Notes under the pieces: generated by a model
Told to the model about the DNA's origin: nothing
Seen by the model: only the letters and a program-made list of their open reading frames with translations
Databases searched by the model: none
Shown: one piece after another, positions 9,701-21,667 of the stretch
Numbering within the stretch: the first letter of the stretch is position 1
Layout: each line of letters starts with the position of its first letter
Origin: Euborellia annulipes
Lineage: Eukaryota; Arthropoda; Insecta; Dermaptera; Anisolabididae
Length of the DNA stretch: 64,000 nucleotides
Direction: 5' to 3'
NCBI GenBank assembly: GCA_023213315.1
Contig: JAKCPI010006109.1
Coordinates: forward strand, 62,001-126,000
Position numbers and translations under genes: made by a program

Positions 9701-11327
9701 TTTTTGAATTATATTGAAAATTAAATGATAAATTTTTTATTTTCTGTGAATTATTTAGTCTGATTATATTCGTTCTTTAAATTATTACAATCAAAATGTG
9801 GAACCAGAAAATTGACAGAGGGGAAGGGTTCAGATGAATCGAGAGATAAATCCCCTCGCAATCCAAATGAATTTTATAAAATTAAAATATTATTTTATAA
9901 CTTCTAACAGCTCTAAAATTTTAACACAATGTTTCTCTCTATATGTTTCTATTTATTTATAATTTTTAGAGATTTCATGGTGGCAGGGTGGAAGGGTGAC
10001 CCCATCCCCCTCATTACAATACAAAAGTATTGAACACTTATGACTCAGGTCCATTAGTAATATTCGCGTCACATTGTTATTTATTCTATTTCGTTTGCTT
10101 CTAAAGCCATTTATTACAAATATAAATTTTAGTTAAAATTTTTCTTTATTGTAAAATTAAAAGACTTCAGGGAGTTCTTAAGGAGCAAGTAAATTACTCC
10201 TTAATTTTTAGGCGTTTCTGAATACCGGCCTCATTCTCTTACCAATTATATTTTTGAATTATTTCTTTAGTTAATAAATGAAATAAATAATATTTCTAGC
10301 ACCTTCAAGCGGCACTTTTTACAAAAGAACAGATGATGACCACATCAAATCGTCGTATTTATTTTTGCTTTTTCTTAAGAGACATGACCTTGACACCTGT
10401 TCCACACAGCACGGGAGGCCATTTTACCTCTCGTCTACATTTGTCTTCCAACTAAAATGAATGGCTTCAAGTTTACTGGGAGCCAGAAAAACTAACTAGG
10501 CCTGCTTGTTTCAAGAATTAATCGAACCTAGGGATTTATCCCAAACGAAATACGGCTCCCCTCTCTCCCACTTCTTTATTCCTCTCTCCGTGACTAAATT
10601 CTGAATAAATAAATCAGATTCTCTCTCATGCATAGGCAAGACTTGGAGTAATTAATTAGGGTGTGCCAAGTATCAGAAAGAAAAAAAAAACTGGTGAATA
10701 ATAATAAATAACATCTATTGCTTCTTTACTACGTGGAGAATTCCATATCATCTTCTTTTGGGAAAATCATAATTTGTTCCAATTTAAAAAAAAAAAAAAT
10801 GCCATAAATAAATTATGAGAAATTAGATTAAAAAGTTAGTAATATTTTAAAATAAATTTTTTTTTAAATTTCATTAAATAATAATCAAGATTCTGATCAA
10901 ATTGGCGATTTCTTAAATTAACTAACAAGATTTCATTTGTTAACTCTAATTAAAATTAATTAAATACAAAAGTAAACAATGATTTATATATATTTATATA
11001 AAGTATTTAGATAGACATTCAGAAACACGATAAAAGCCGGTATTTCGAAAATAAAAGAATATAATAGAAAAAGAAATACAATTTGAACAAAAGGCGCTAT
11101 ATTTTAAAAGTGGTTTTATAATTAGGATAATTTGAAAAATTTTAAATAAGTTATTTTATTTATTCACAAAATTTTGATACACATTATCTGTTCTCATCAA
11201 GTGATCTTGCCAAAAAAATTTTAATCAATACCTGAGACATTTGATGATTGTAAAATAAATTACTTTATCTTATATTCTATTAAACACAAATTTTATAGAA
11301 TTTTTAACATTATTTAAAATTTCAACA
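9701..11327. other. no gene seen; GC-richer island at about 10340-10640
   Basis: The island (CATGACCTTGACACCTGTTCC, GGAGCCAGAAAAACTAACTAGG and so on) matches none of the repeat families here. It has no long frame, so it is a candidate regulatory or non-coding RNA segment. Around 9960-10020 there are GGGTGACCCCATCCCCC-type traces of family C. Confidence 0.35.
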
Positions 11328-11573
11328 CCAAGTTTTGTATTAAAAGTGTAAAAGATATTTTATATTCTTATTTGGAAGCGGGGGATTGCCTCTTGGATCA
11401 TCCGAAGCCCTCCCTATTTATTTCGAATCAATTGTGTAAAGATAGGAGAAATCAAACAGCCAGAGTCGAAGAGGGGGGGAGGGGGTTCGGATGATCCAAG
11501 AGGCAATCCCCGCTTCCAAATGAATAAATTTTAAAGAATATAAAATTTTTTATACTTTTAATACAAAACTTGG
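11328..11573. repeat. inverted repeat (foldback) built on family C
   Basis: A left arm from CCAAGTTTTGTATTAAAA through GGATTGCCTCTTGGATCATC is mirrored by a right arm ending at CTTTTAATACAAAACTTGG. Arms are about 85-95 bp with a centre of about 60 bp. The GGATCATCCGAA block is the same one found in family C copies. The further C end GGCTACGGTC lies at 11645-11655. Confidence 0.65.
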
Positions 11574-11888
11574 ATACTATTAAAAATTCTCTATATATTT
11601 CTCTTCATTGATAATTTTCGGCATCTTGGAGCCCCCCCCTCCTCGGCTACGGTCTTGCAAACAGCAATACTTTATATTATTTATTTACAAATATTTAGGC
11701 TGTTTTTCTCGGATATGCTCTAATACAAGCAGGCCCGAATATTTGTAAATAAATGAAATAGAGTTGTTCTTTTTCTGTTTTTTTTTAATGCTCTTTGATT
11801 TCTCCTATTTTTACATCAAATATCGGTACATCCATCCAACATTACATCAGAAATTCGTTGAACCATTAGAAAAATAAATTAATCTTAT

Positions 11889-12521
11889 TTTTACTTTCTC
11901 TTTTCTATATATTTAATATACCGGGAAATATTGAGAGAAAGTATTGGATTCATGTCAGAAAATTCGATGTCGAAATTTTATGGAAATACACGTTTTGAGG
12001 TCCCCTGAGTACAAAAAAGTTGTTCTCGCAAAATGGTCTATCTCTGTGTATGTGTATCTGTCTGATATAAAATAAAATTTGAAGGAAATGAGCTACGAGT
12101 TTGGAATTTGATATTTAAGTTAGGTGTCCCACAGAGGCTTAAAAAAAAAGCGTTTAAATAAAATCCGCCAAAGAGTACTAGTACTTTACTGATTTACTTT
12201 TTCAGTTTTTTTCTTAAAATTCATAAATTAATTATTTTTTAGATGCTCTTTAAAATGAGAATTCTCATTTTGAACTCAAACACTTTACTTTTGTACTTCA
12301 TAGGAAAGATAGTATAAAGTGCAATGCTAACAACAAAATATAAATATTTTTCTATATTTATTTATAAAATTTAATATCTTAAGTTCAAATGTATCGTATC
12401 GCCGGAAACTAAATATATGTCGATACAAAAAAATCGGGTGTGAGAAGCACAGAATACAACTTTCGATTACCAAAGATAAGTGAAAGTTGTGTACTGTGCG
12501 ATCAGTCACACCAGATTTTTA
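11889..12521 (+). repeat. dispersed family A, near-complete short-type copy
   Basis: It runs from the left hairpin region (TTGAGAGAAAGTATTGG) through the core AGTACTAGTACTTTAC at about 12175 and the AGGAAAGATAG block. It ends at the right hairpin, where TCGGGTGTGAGAAGCACAGA pairs with the complement ending CAGTCACACCAGA. Confidence 0.85.
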
Positions 12522-13821
12522 TTATTATACTATTCGCTTATTAAAGAAACTAACTTATAAATTTATTATTCTTAAAAATTTTATCCCCCCACACGATTAG
12601 ATGGTTTTGAAATTTATTTTGATAATGCTCATATTTTAAGTTTTACTGCCGTTTCATAAATTTTATCTATTTAATATTTTATTCGCTTAAGGAAGTGTAT
12701 AAGAAATTGTGGTTCGAAGACCTCCAGTAGTCTGAGAAGTTGTTTTCAAATTCGTTAATTTTAATTAAGTACTTTTGTCATTTATGGGAACCAAGAAATC
12801 CATGTGTTGTATTAATATATGAAAAAGTATACTTAGTAACGTGAGATTTTGGAACTTAAGACAGGTGTAGAAAATTTTATATTAATGCTCAAATTAATTA
12901 ATAGATTTTACTAAATTTCATTTTCCATAAATATATATATATATATTTTAAAAATATATTAATAATACCTCTTATACTCTAAATTTATTTTTACTTTCAT
13001 TAATAAAAGGACAAGTAAAATGAGATGTTTTAAAATATCTTCTTTTTTTTTTCTTAAATTTTTCAAAAGATAATAAGTATATTACATTTTCAAAAATATA
13101 AAGCCTGTAATTTATTTTTTTCGAATGCAAGAATTTAAATTTTAATTGAATTTAATTTAATCTAGGTGATAAAAAATAACACTATTTATAATTTTTGAAT
13201 GTCATTTGAAGTTCTGATAGTTTTTATTGAATAAAATATTGTGATTTTATTCTTTGTTGATATATATATATTAAATAATAAAAAAGGAAATTAAAATAAA
13301 CTTCTAGGGAAAAATCTTGGAAGAATTTTGATGAGAGCTTAAAACAATCTATATTTGGTAGGTTTTCAACTAATAAAAAAATACCTGCATCATTTTCATC
13401 AAAATTCCAACTTCTCTCAAAAAATATAAAAATTATACAGGATGTTATGTTAGAAAAAATATTTGGCGTGTCATTTTTTATGGAAAATGTCATATAAACA
13501 AATATAAATTTTAAATTATGTATTAATAATAGTGACGTCATATTTTTTTTATGAAAATGGTAGTTGATACCAATTATTTTCAGGTTAATTGAATCGTTTA
13601 AAATTTTCTTTATTACAATTATGAGTTTATAAAAATAAAATATACTTATAATAACGTTAAAAAGTAAAATCGGATCTCTTAATTCCCATATATATATATA
13701 CTTTACCTAAAATTAAATTTATTTTTTATTTTTTTATTTATTTACATCCCTGAAGTAATTTTAATAATCAAATTTTTGGTGTATTATATAAAAAATTAAG
13801 CTTTTATTAATTTTTACCCAT
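12522..13821. other. no gene seen; AT-rich
   Basis: Very AT-rich. A (TA)n run is at about 12933-12949. A 105-codon minus frame at 13224-13541 is F/I/K/N-rich, as expected by chance at this composition. Confidence 0.4.
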
Positions 13822-14299
13822 TTATATTGAGGGAAGGACAAACAATAATAACGAATGTTATTTGGTAATTATTTATCCTCTGGTCTATCAATTTAGATAC
13901 AAAGTTCCATCATCAGGTCTGATAAAATGTAAAATTATTTAGTTATAATACATATGTGATACATAAATATAATTGACATGAGATACACAATTTATATATA
14001 GATTTTTATGGATTAAATACACATATAAAAATATGTATATTTTATATAGATATATAAACATAATAAACTTTATAATGTATACAAAACGTTAATTTTATTA
14101 TAGGTATATGTATTATAAAATAATATAAATGCGTATATATTATATATAATTTCAATATATATATATATATATATCACATGTCAATTATAAATTTATGTAT
14201 CACAAATGTAACTAAATATTTTTCACATTTTTAGCGGACCTGATAATACCTGATGGTACTTCAATTTCCAAATAATTGTTTATCTTTCCTTCAATATAA
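13822..14299. mobile_element. palindromic MITE with TA-type ends
   Basis: The ends TTATATTGAGGGAAGGACAA and the complement ...CTTTCCTTCAATATAA are inverted copies. The symmetry continues inward (TACAAAGTTCCATCATCAGG against CCTGATGGTACTTCAATTTC, then TTGACATGAGATACA against its complement). The arms are about 150 bp, and the centre is an (AT)n run at about 14153-14173. TATTGAGGG beside a TA duplication is the likeliest end. Confidence 0.65.
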
Positions 14300-15129
14300 T
14301 AAGATAACGAAAGAAAATGGAGGATTTCATCAAGAATATTTACATATTTAATTTTTTTTAAATTATTAATTAATATTTCCAATACCGTAAAATGTTTTAA
14401 CCAGAACCCACGGTGGATTTTAATTAATTTTTAGCTTTTTTTTTTCTTTCCAATCCAAACTAAAGTATAAAAAACTTTTAAAAATAAGGCATTTTTTAGG
14501 CGAAATACATTGAGATAGCACATACAAAAAACTTTCTGAATGGCTAGAACAGGCACTATCTTTCGCATAATAAGCGAACTGCTTTAGTACCTACTTTCCT
14601 TTAATTAAAAAAAAAAGTTAAAATTACTTTGTAATTTTAAGTAAATCGGGTTTTATTTTATATAGAAATCAGCAATTCTATCGATTTAGCAAAAAAATAC
14701 CTGATATATTTGTTAAATACGGAAATTAAATTTTTTATACAATAGCTAATTGTAAATTAATAGGAAATTTTTTCCAAAGAGACGAGTGTAAAAAAAAATT
14801 CTGTTGAATTATAATAAAATAAGATGGATTGAGTTTTTCCTCGCATACCACCTCTTGATTCTTTAGCTACTTCTCTTTGGTTTTAGGCTAGACAATTTAT
14901 AATGGCCTACGATGAGTTTTTTTTTTTTTTTTTTCTTTTTAAATTCCCAGACATTGTTCGAAGTGAAGGCAAATAAAAATTGAACTAATTTCCTCTAGCA
15001 AGCAAAGTCGAATATTATTTCGAGATTAAAGCATACATGTCTGGGACTAATTTAAAAAATAACTTAGTAGAAAAAGAAATCTCAAGAAGTATTTTTTTTT
15101 TTTATTTTAAGACACATAAACTCAGACAA
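14300..15129. other. no gene seen; AT-rich
   Basis: AT-rich sequence with a T17 run at about 14918-14934. The 69-codon frame at 15037 has no recognisable feature. Confidence 0.35.
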
Positions 15130-15345
15130 AAAAACACAATTTATTTTCCTTTTTCCGCGTATCTACGCCAAGGTGTGGCTGCATTGTGTTCCTGCTGGAA
15201 CGAATCATTCCTGTATAGGGTGTTGATTGGCCCTGCGTATATATGAGCTATTGTCGAGCGAAACGAGCTCAAGCTACGAGCCAATGGCCGAGGCCGCAGG
15301 CTCCGCTTACGTGACGGCCTAGGTCTAGGCCTTCGCCCAAAAAAC
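15130..15345. promoter_or_regulatory. GC-rich island with CCAAT boxes, candidate regulatory region
   Basis: This block is markedly richer in GC and CpG than its surroundings. It holds an inverted CCAAT (GATTGGCCC, about 15225) and a direct one (GAGCCAATGGCC, about 15278), spaced about 50 bp, plus TTACGTGACGG (CRE/E-box-like, 15307). It resembles no repeat here. No frame or TATA-to-start arrangement proves a promoter. Confidence 0.3.
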
Positions 15346-15564
15346 TCCCTACCTTTGTATTTTAGTATTATACCAGGGCGAATTACCTGCCCATGGAAAT
15401 GTTCAAATTACATCATTCCAAAGTGATTTTATTCATGTTCTTTTTAAATTCAAGCCTTTCTTTTTGTCTTCTTTATACTTTTCAGTCAGAATTTGACTGG
15501 TTTATTATAACATTGTAAACACAAATTCTATAAGGGCCCGTTTTTTATCCATAGCTTTCTAATT

Positions 15565-15985
15565 AAGTAAAGTGTGCTTCAAACAATTTTCAGGGCAAAA
15601 TGAGAATATACATTTCAAAGAGCATCTAAAAAATAACTGATTTTTGAATTTTTATCAAAATCGTTGAAGTAAATTTTGAGAAAATCGAAAAAGAATGAAA
15701 AAGTACATCAGTAAAGTACTAGTACATTTTGGCCGATTTTGTTCAAAAGTTTATTTTGAGTGTTCGGAAGGGTATCTAACTTAAATATAAAATTTCAATC
15801 CGGTAGCTCAATTCCTTAATGCTAAAAATCGTTACACACACACACACACACAGGCAGACCAATTTGCGGGACCCACTTTTTTTGGAGTCAGGGGACCTCA
15901 AATATATATATCCATCAAAATCACGACATGGAATTTTTGACATGCTCGCAATATATATATTTCATAAATAGGGTAAAAAGAAAGT
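15565..15985 (-). repeat. dispersed family A, truncated copy
   Basis: Antisense A. It begins at the AAAGTGTGCTTCAAACAATT block, has the core at 15714-15727, a (CA)n stretch at 15834-15852 inside the ACACAGACAGACC region, and ends near 15985 at the left-hairpin segment. Confidence 0.8.
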
Positions 15986-15987
15986 AT

Positions 15988-16065
15988 AAATACATTAGCA
16001 GAGCAAGGTTAATTAATATATTATGTACTTTATTATTAATTAACCTTGCTCTGTTAATGTATTTT
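15988..16065. repeat. near-perfect hairpin, 31-bp arms
   Basis: AAATACATTAGCAGAGCAAG is mirrored by CTTGCTCTGTTAATGTATTT across a 12-base loop. It abuts the end of the A copy and resembles a very small foldback element. Confidence 0.6.
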
Positions 16066-16449
16066 TAGTCTAGGCTGTGTGATGCGGCCTAAATATATCT
16101 AGAAATTTTGTATATTTGGAAATAAAAAGTGTGAAAGAAAATCAGGAGTTATCTTTTATTTTCAATTTAATAATTTATTTATTTTGATTTTATCGTGACC
16201 GATTTAAAGAATATGCTTTGTAGTTCATAAAATTCTTATGTTTGTTTTTGTATTTAAATAAATAAACATAACAATCAATGGTGGATAACATCGAAATTCA
16301 TTTTTAATACGATAAATATGCTTATAAATTTATAAATCATAACAATTAAATTGTTAGTTTTATTTGTGGTAAATAGAAAAAAAAAATTTAATTTGGTCAC
16401 ATGAAACCTTTCAGAGATCTCTTTGGAGCACACTTTGAGAAACTCTGCT

Positions 16450-16869
16450 CTAAGGGTCGGTTCCTTCAGTTCTCATCAACTAAGAAACTTATCCAACAAT
16501 ATAATTAATAAGAACACCCTTAACCTTAGGGTTAAATAAAATAATTACCTATTTGAGGTATAATATTTGTGAAGTTAACAACTTAATAAAGGCAAAATTT
16601 TAAAAATTATTACAAATTAAAATAAATATTAAAAATTATTATAAAATAATTAATTAAAGCTAAATAATTTTTTAACAAAAATGTAAAAAAAAAAAAAAAT
16701 TACAAGACTTGTTTCTAATTTCACCCTTTAATTAAGCTTTATACGAACTTTTAATCTTAGATAGCAAACTAAAATCTCTTATTTAATCATATGATTAACT
16801 TGACTTGATGTGGAAAAGTTTCGTAAGTCATATCCTATGGTTAGCTAGAACTGAAGTAACCGCTCTAAG
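16450..16869. mobile_element. family E inverted-repeat element, copy 1
   Basis: The ends CTAAGGGTCGGTTCCTTCAG and the complement of CTGAAGTAACCGCTCTAAG form a diverged terminal inverted repeat of about 30 bp. The interior is AT-rich and contains TTTAATCATATGATTAACTT, which matches the copy at 51619-52047 in reverse orientation. No transposase frame. 16066-16449 holds no gene I can see. Confidence 0.55.
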
Positions 16870-17640
16870 AAATTTAATTTCTTAATTTGAACTAAAATTT
16901 AAATCATTTAATTTTTTGTAAATTTTCATTTATTTGAAATATTAGAATTATCAATATTTTTAACCGAGAGAACATTTATTTGATTTCATTGATTAGTAAA
17001 GCAAAAATACTCCTAATCCTTAGGCAACTCAAATAACAAATGGAAATTGAGAAAAATATAACTTTCAGTTGACAGTTAGAAGTTAGATATTTTTTTTTCT
17101 TGCTCTCACTTGCCTGGGATTTAGGAGTGTCAGTCTATAATGAAATAATTATATATTGTTTATATTTACCCTTATAGCATCGTTTGCAGAAATTAGTGAG
17201 TGGAATCAGTGGCAATTGATTTTTTTTATTCATACTTATTGATTTAACAATTTGTCATTATGGTTGCCTATCTTCCAGCAACTAAATTACAAGAATTTTT
17301 TTTTTTTTAATTCTGAGGCTATTATTGTAATTCTTTTTATTAGAAGGAAAGGTCATCCTGAAGGAAAAATAGTTTACTTTAATATGGAAAGGAAATAATT
17401 TTTGGAAATATCAATTAAGATAAAACACAGGAAGTGAATAAATTTTATAATTTGTGTAAATATCAAATAACTTGTAAAATAAATAACCATCTAATTAAAT
17501 TATCTCCCCTGTTTTTTTAATATTTACTTATCGGAATCAAAATTTTACTTACATGGGAATATTTTTTTTGGTGATTAGCACTAGTTGATAATTCTTTAAG
17601 ATTATCTTTCTTTTTTTACACTAAAATATAAAAAAGAAAA
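16870..17640. other. no gene seen; AT-rich
   Basis: AT-rich, no repeat-family match and no frame of interest. Confidence 0.4.
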
Positions 17641-17641
17641 A

Positions 17642-18550
17642 ATATGTTTACTTTCTCCTACTTATATATGTAATATGTAGAGAAAGTTTTGGATTCATTT
17701 CAAAAATTCGATGTCGAGATTTTGATGGATATACACGTTTTGACCTCCCCTGAATCCAAAAAAATGGTTTTTGCAACATGGTCTGTCTATGTGTGAACAA
17801 AATATCTCAAGAACGAAAAGAGCAAGGAGGTTGAAATTTTATATTTAAGTTAGGCACCTCTCTGGCGTGTGACACGAAGCTTTTAAACAAAATCGGCCAA
17901 AAACTACTAGTACTTTACTGATGTACTTTTTCAGTTTTTTTTTTCGATTTTCTCAAAATTCACTTCAACGATTTTGATTAAATTTAATAAAACAATTATT
18001 TTTTAAATGCTCTTTCAAATGTATATTCTCATTTTGCCCTTTGATACTTTTGAAGCACACTTTACTCTTGTACTTCATAGTAAAGATAGGAGAAATGGCG
18101 CCGTAGGAGAAATGGCTGCCATGGTAACCAAATATAAATATTTTCCCATGTATATAAATTTTATATCTAGAATTCTAATATTATTAATTTGTTTATGCCT
18201 AAATTATTTAAGCTACCAAAAATTGGTACTTCAAAAACTATAATAAAAGTTAAAAATCTTAAAAGTCATCACGTTTTTTTTATTTACATTTAATTATTAG
18301 CCAAAACTAAACTTTTTATCTACTTATAACATAAATGCCGGAACAACTAATCTTATAACAGAACAAATTCCCAAATTTGGAAAATTTAGTCTCCAAAAAA
18401 TTGCATTCAAAAATTTCTCGGAAATTAAATTATTTTTAAAAAATATCTTGACCCAAAAAAATCTAGTGGGACAAGCACAGAACACAACTTTCGATTACCG
18501 AAGGTAAGAGAAAGTTATGTGCTGTGCGACCAGTCACACCAGATTTTTTT
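17642..18550 (+). repeat. dispersed family A copy with an internal insertion
   Basis: The left hairpin TTTACTTTCTCCTAC...GTAGAGAAAGTTTTGG, the core at about 17900-17925 and the right hairpin (18475-18545) are all present. About 250-290 bp of unrelated AT-rich sequence (about 18175-18455) separates the TTTATATCTAGAATTCTAAT block from the hairpin. Confidence 0.8.
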
Positions 18551-19454
18551 AATAAATCTCCATTATAGATTTTTTTTTTTTAAATAAATTTTTCTCTAAT
18601 TTTGTATATCGAGACCGATTTTTTTTCAATATCCAAGTAAGTGGGTAGCGGCCAAGAATTACCCGAACTAAGTCCTTCATTTTTTATTTATAGCTATATC
18701 AATATTTTCTCTTTTATTTGATCACTCGGAGTCAGAAAATCTTTATTTTTTCTTCTTTTTGAATAAATAAATTTTAGAAATTCTTTTTAAAAAAAGGATA
18801 CAATTAATTTTTAAAAAACTTCAGTCAAAAACAGGAAACCCATTATGTTCTTTTTTTTTTTGTACGTTCCCTAATAAAATTCTTTCACTGCTTGGGAGGA
18901 CCCCTGTCGCAGAAACTTGCATGGAATCTGGCGTAAGCGGTGGGGGGAGGTTTTTTCTTTGCCCCTTGAGCAGGTAGGCGACCCTATCTAAAGGACACTA
19001 CAATCATTTTTATCATCTTCCCAAAAGTAATTTTTTTTCGGTTAAATAATTTATCATTTAATTGAGAAAATTATTATAATACCTGTATTATTTTAATAAA
19101 GTAAATTAGGTGAGCATTATTATTGAAAAATTAAAATATCATTATCATTTATCTCTCTATAAGGCAGGCAATTATTTAATTAATTTATTACTTTTTAGTA
19201 ATTTTAATTTAATCTCAATAGTTAGAAAATTAATATATTTTCGTTTTTTAAAGAAATTATTTTTCTTTGAGGTTAATATTCATTATGCTGGTCTGTTTTT
19301 GCCATTTACCAAAAATAGGGCTCGATTTTTAATTTTTACTTCAATGCATTTGATATTCCTTTCTTTTTCTTATAAAATTTCGTGAGCTGGTTGAAACTTC
19401 CATAAATCAATAAAAAATTTTTTACATAATTCGAGTTGTCGAGTATATGTACTA
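18551..19454. other. no gene seen
   Basis: AT-rich sequence with a GC-richer patch at 18890-18990 (GGAGGACCCCTGTCGCAG and GGTGGGGGGAGG), possibly a decayed C/hAT-type end. A 91-codon frame at 19110 is low-complexity in composition. Confidence 0.35.
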
Positions 19455-20087
19455 AAAAAAAAATCTGGTGTGATGACCGCACAGCACACAACTTTCTTTT
19501 AATTGAAAGTTGTGTACTGTCATTGCTACACCAGATTTTTTTGTGTCGAGATATATTTAGTTCCCCATAACACCTTAGTTCCAAAATTGCGTTTGACTGC
19601 TTAAAATAATCTATGATTATTTTTCATATTCATATTTTTCATTAACATTGGCTCTATGGAAGGAAGAGCCAAAAAATGAAAAATCTGAAATACTACATCA
19701 GTAAAGTGTATTTCTTGCAATCTTCAGGGAAAAATGAGAAAATACATTTTTAAGACGATCTAAAAAATAATTGATTTATGAATTCTAATCAAAATCGTTT
19801 TTTGAAAATGGAAAAACACTGAAAAAGTACTTCAGTAAAGTAGGCCTACTTTTTAGCCAATTTTGTCCAAAAGCTTATTTTGAGTTTCCTGGAGGGTACC
19901 TAACTTAAATATAAAATTTCAATCCGCTAGCTCATTTCCATCATGCAATCGTTACACACAGACAAACAGACCAACTTGCTGGACAGACTTAGGGGACCTC
20001 AAAACATGTATATCCATCAAAATCTCGACATCGAATTTTTGACATGATCGCAATACTTTCTCTCTAAATATTATAGGTAAGAGAAAG
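19455..20087 (-). repeat. dispersed family A, long-type copy
   Basis: It opens with the complete terminal hairpin (TCTGGTGTGATGACCGCACA against the complement ending CTACACCAGATTTTT). It carries the long-subtype mark GGCTCTATGGAAGGAAGAGCC (about 19648-19668), then the core (19828-19850), and ends at AATACTTTCTCTCTAAA. Confidence 0.85.
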
Positions 20088-21010
20088 CAAAAAATTCTTA
20101 GGTTGCATAGATCTCTTTCTCTCTCTAATTTCTTTCCAATCACCTTTTTAACGTAGTGAAATATTAATTAAAATTTATTAAGTCAGAATTGTTTGAAATT
20201 TAAAAATTTATTATCGACTAGTCTGACCTTGTAGGGAATTTCTCAAGTGGAGCTTTTTTTTTCATTTCCTTCTCCAACCCTCAACGGGTTTCTGTCAGTG
20301 TTTATTTAAAATGATGTGTTTGACTCGCCCCCAATATTCGTAATAAGAAGATAGCCCTTAGGTAGCAATGGGGTTGGTCTTTTAAAGAAATAGAGAGGGA
20401 GCACCTGGGGCCTGGTTAATACAGACGAACCGGCACTCATCCCACTCACTCATTAGGTCAACATTAACACCCAAGTTTTAATTAATTGATCATTAATTGA
20501 TTACACGCCAAAGGTGCTTCTTCGTTTAAAATGCCTAAGCAGTTGCGAATTAACTACCGGGATGCCTTTGTCGAACATGCAAAATTTATAAATAGGCCTT
20601 TATTTTTTGAGATCCATTGATATTAGATTTTATTTTATTCCGTATAATATCAATTGCAATATTCAGAACTGCTTTTAGACAGGCGATTCCCCGTTTTTAC
20701 CGATTTACCTCTTGATTTAATAACCTCTTACGATCACCTAGAACTATAAATTTGACAAACTTCATTCTAAGTAATTCCAGAAATATTTGGAAAATAAAAA
20801 GCTACACTTAGGTATCAATCAATATACACCTGCGCATATAGGATTTTTTTTGCATTTCTACAGTACTGTAACGTAAAGATATATAAAAAATAAATTGGGG
20901 GTTAAATTTTTTACGATCATAATACTCGGGAAAGTAAAATTATATTCTCAGTTCCGGGTTAACAGAGCAGGAGCTCGTTTTTTTTTTTTTTTTTTTTTTA
21001 CTTTTATTTT
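20088..21010. other. no gene seen; T22 tract
   Basis: A moderately GC-rich stretch at 20230-20580 matches no repeat here and has no long frame. A run of about 22 T lies at 20979-21000, just before the tandem array. Confidence 0.4.
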
Positions 21011-21432
21011 GAGGACATTGGAAAAACTAAAAAAGTACATCTGTAAAGTACTTTTACCCGAGGTTTTCTAAAGACGAGATAGAACGGAATTTGTTTGGTA
21101 TACTAGTAAATATTTAAAATTTTAAAGAAATCTTTAATGAGAATTTCGAGAAAATTTGGAAAAATCTAATATCAGTAAAGTAGGCCTACTAGTACTCGAA
21201 GTTTACCAAAGATCATCAAATGTAGTTTATTTTGCATACTTCAAATAATAAATATTTAAAATTTGAAGGAAATCATTAAAGATAATTTTGAGAAAATTGG
21301 AAAAAACTAAAAAAGTACATCAGTAAAATATTAGTACCCGAATTTTCCCAACGATCTGATCTAGCACATTTTCATATTGATTCCGGAAATAGTAAATATT
21401 TAAAATTTGAAAAAAATCTTTCGAGCCGTTTT
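21011..21432 (+). repeat. tandem array, three units of about 140 bp, related to the A core
   Basis: Units start at 21011, 21148 and 21290 (137, 142 and 143 bp). Each opens with a GAGAAAATTGGAAAAAACTAA-like word, then an AGTACATCAGTAAAGTACTAGTACC-like block. Further on comes AGTAAATATTTAAAATTTGA. The first half is the antisense core of family A; the second half is not in A. Confidence 0.7.
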
Positions 21433-21473
21433 CGAGAACTGATATGCTTACAATCATTGCTTGTTTAATAGTA

Positions 21474-21667
21474 CAGTGAGCGTCACAATGAAGTCCCCAC
21501 CTGGTATCTAGAGCCTTATGTATATGGTATATAGTGAAATAATTTTAAAGACCGAAATCATCTGTACCAGATTTTATTTTACCTTTTCAAATTTAAAATT
21601 ATTTCACTATATACCATATACTTAAGGCTCTAGATACCAGGTGAGGACTTAATTGTAGAGCTCACTG
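21474..21667. mobile_element. Tc1/mariner-type MITE, 194 bp
   Basis: The ends CAGTGAGCGTCACAATGAAG and the complement ...CTTAATTGTAGAGCTCACTG are inverted copies. The symmetry extends through CTGGTATCTAGAGCCTTA and TATGGTATATAGTGAAATAA. TA flanks both sides (21472-21473, 21668-21669). Confidence 0.75.

Noticed and set aside
13224..13541. 105-codon minus-strand frame
   Set aside because: F/I/K/N-rich composition expected by chance at about 75% AT, with no motif.
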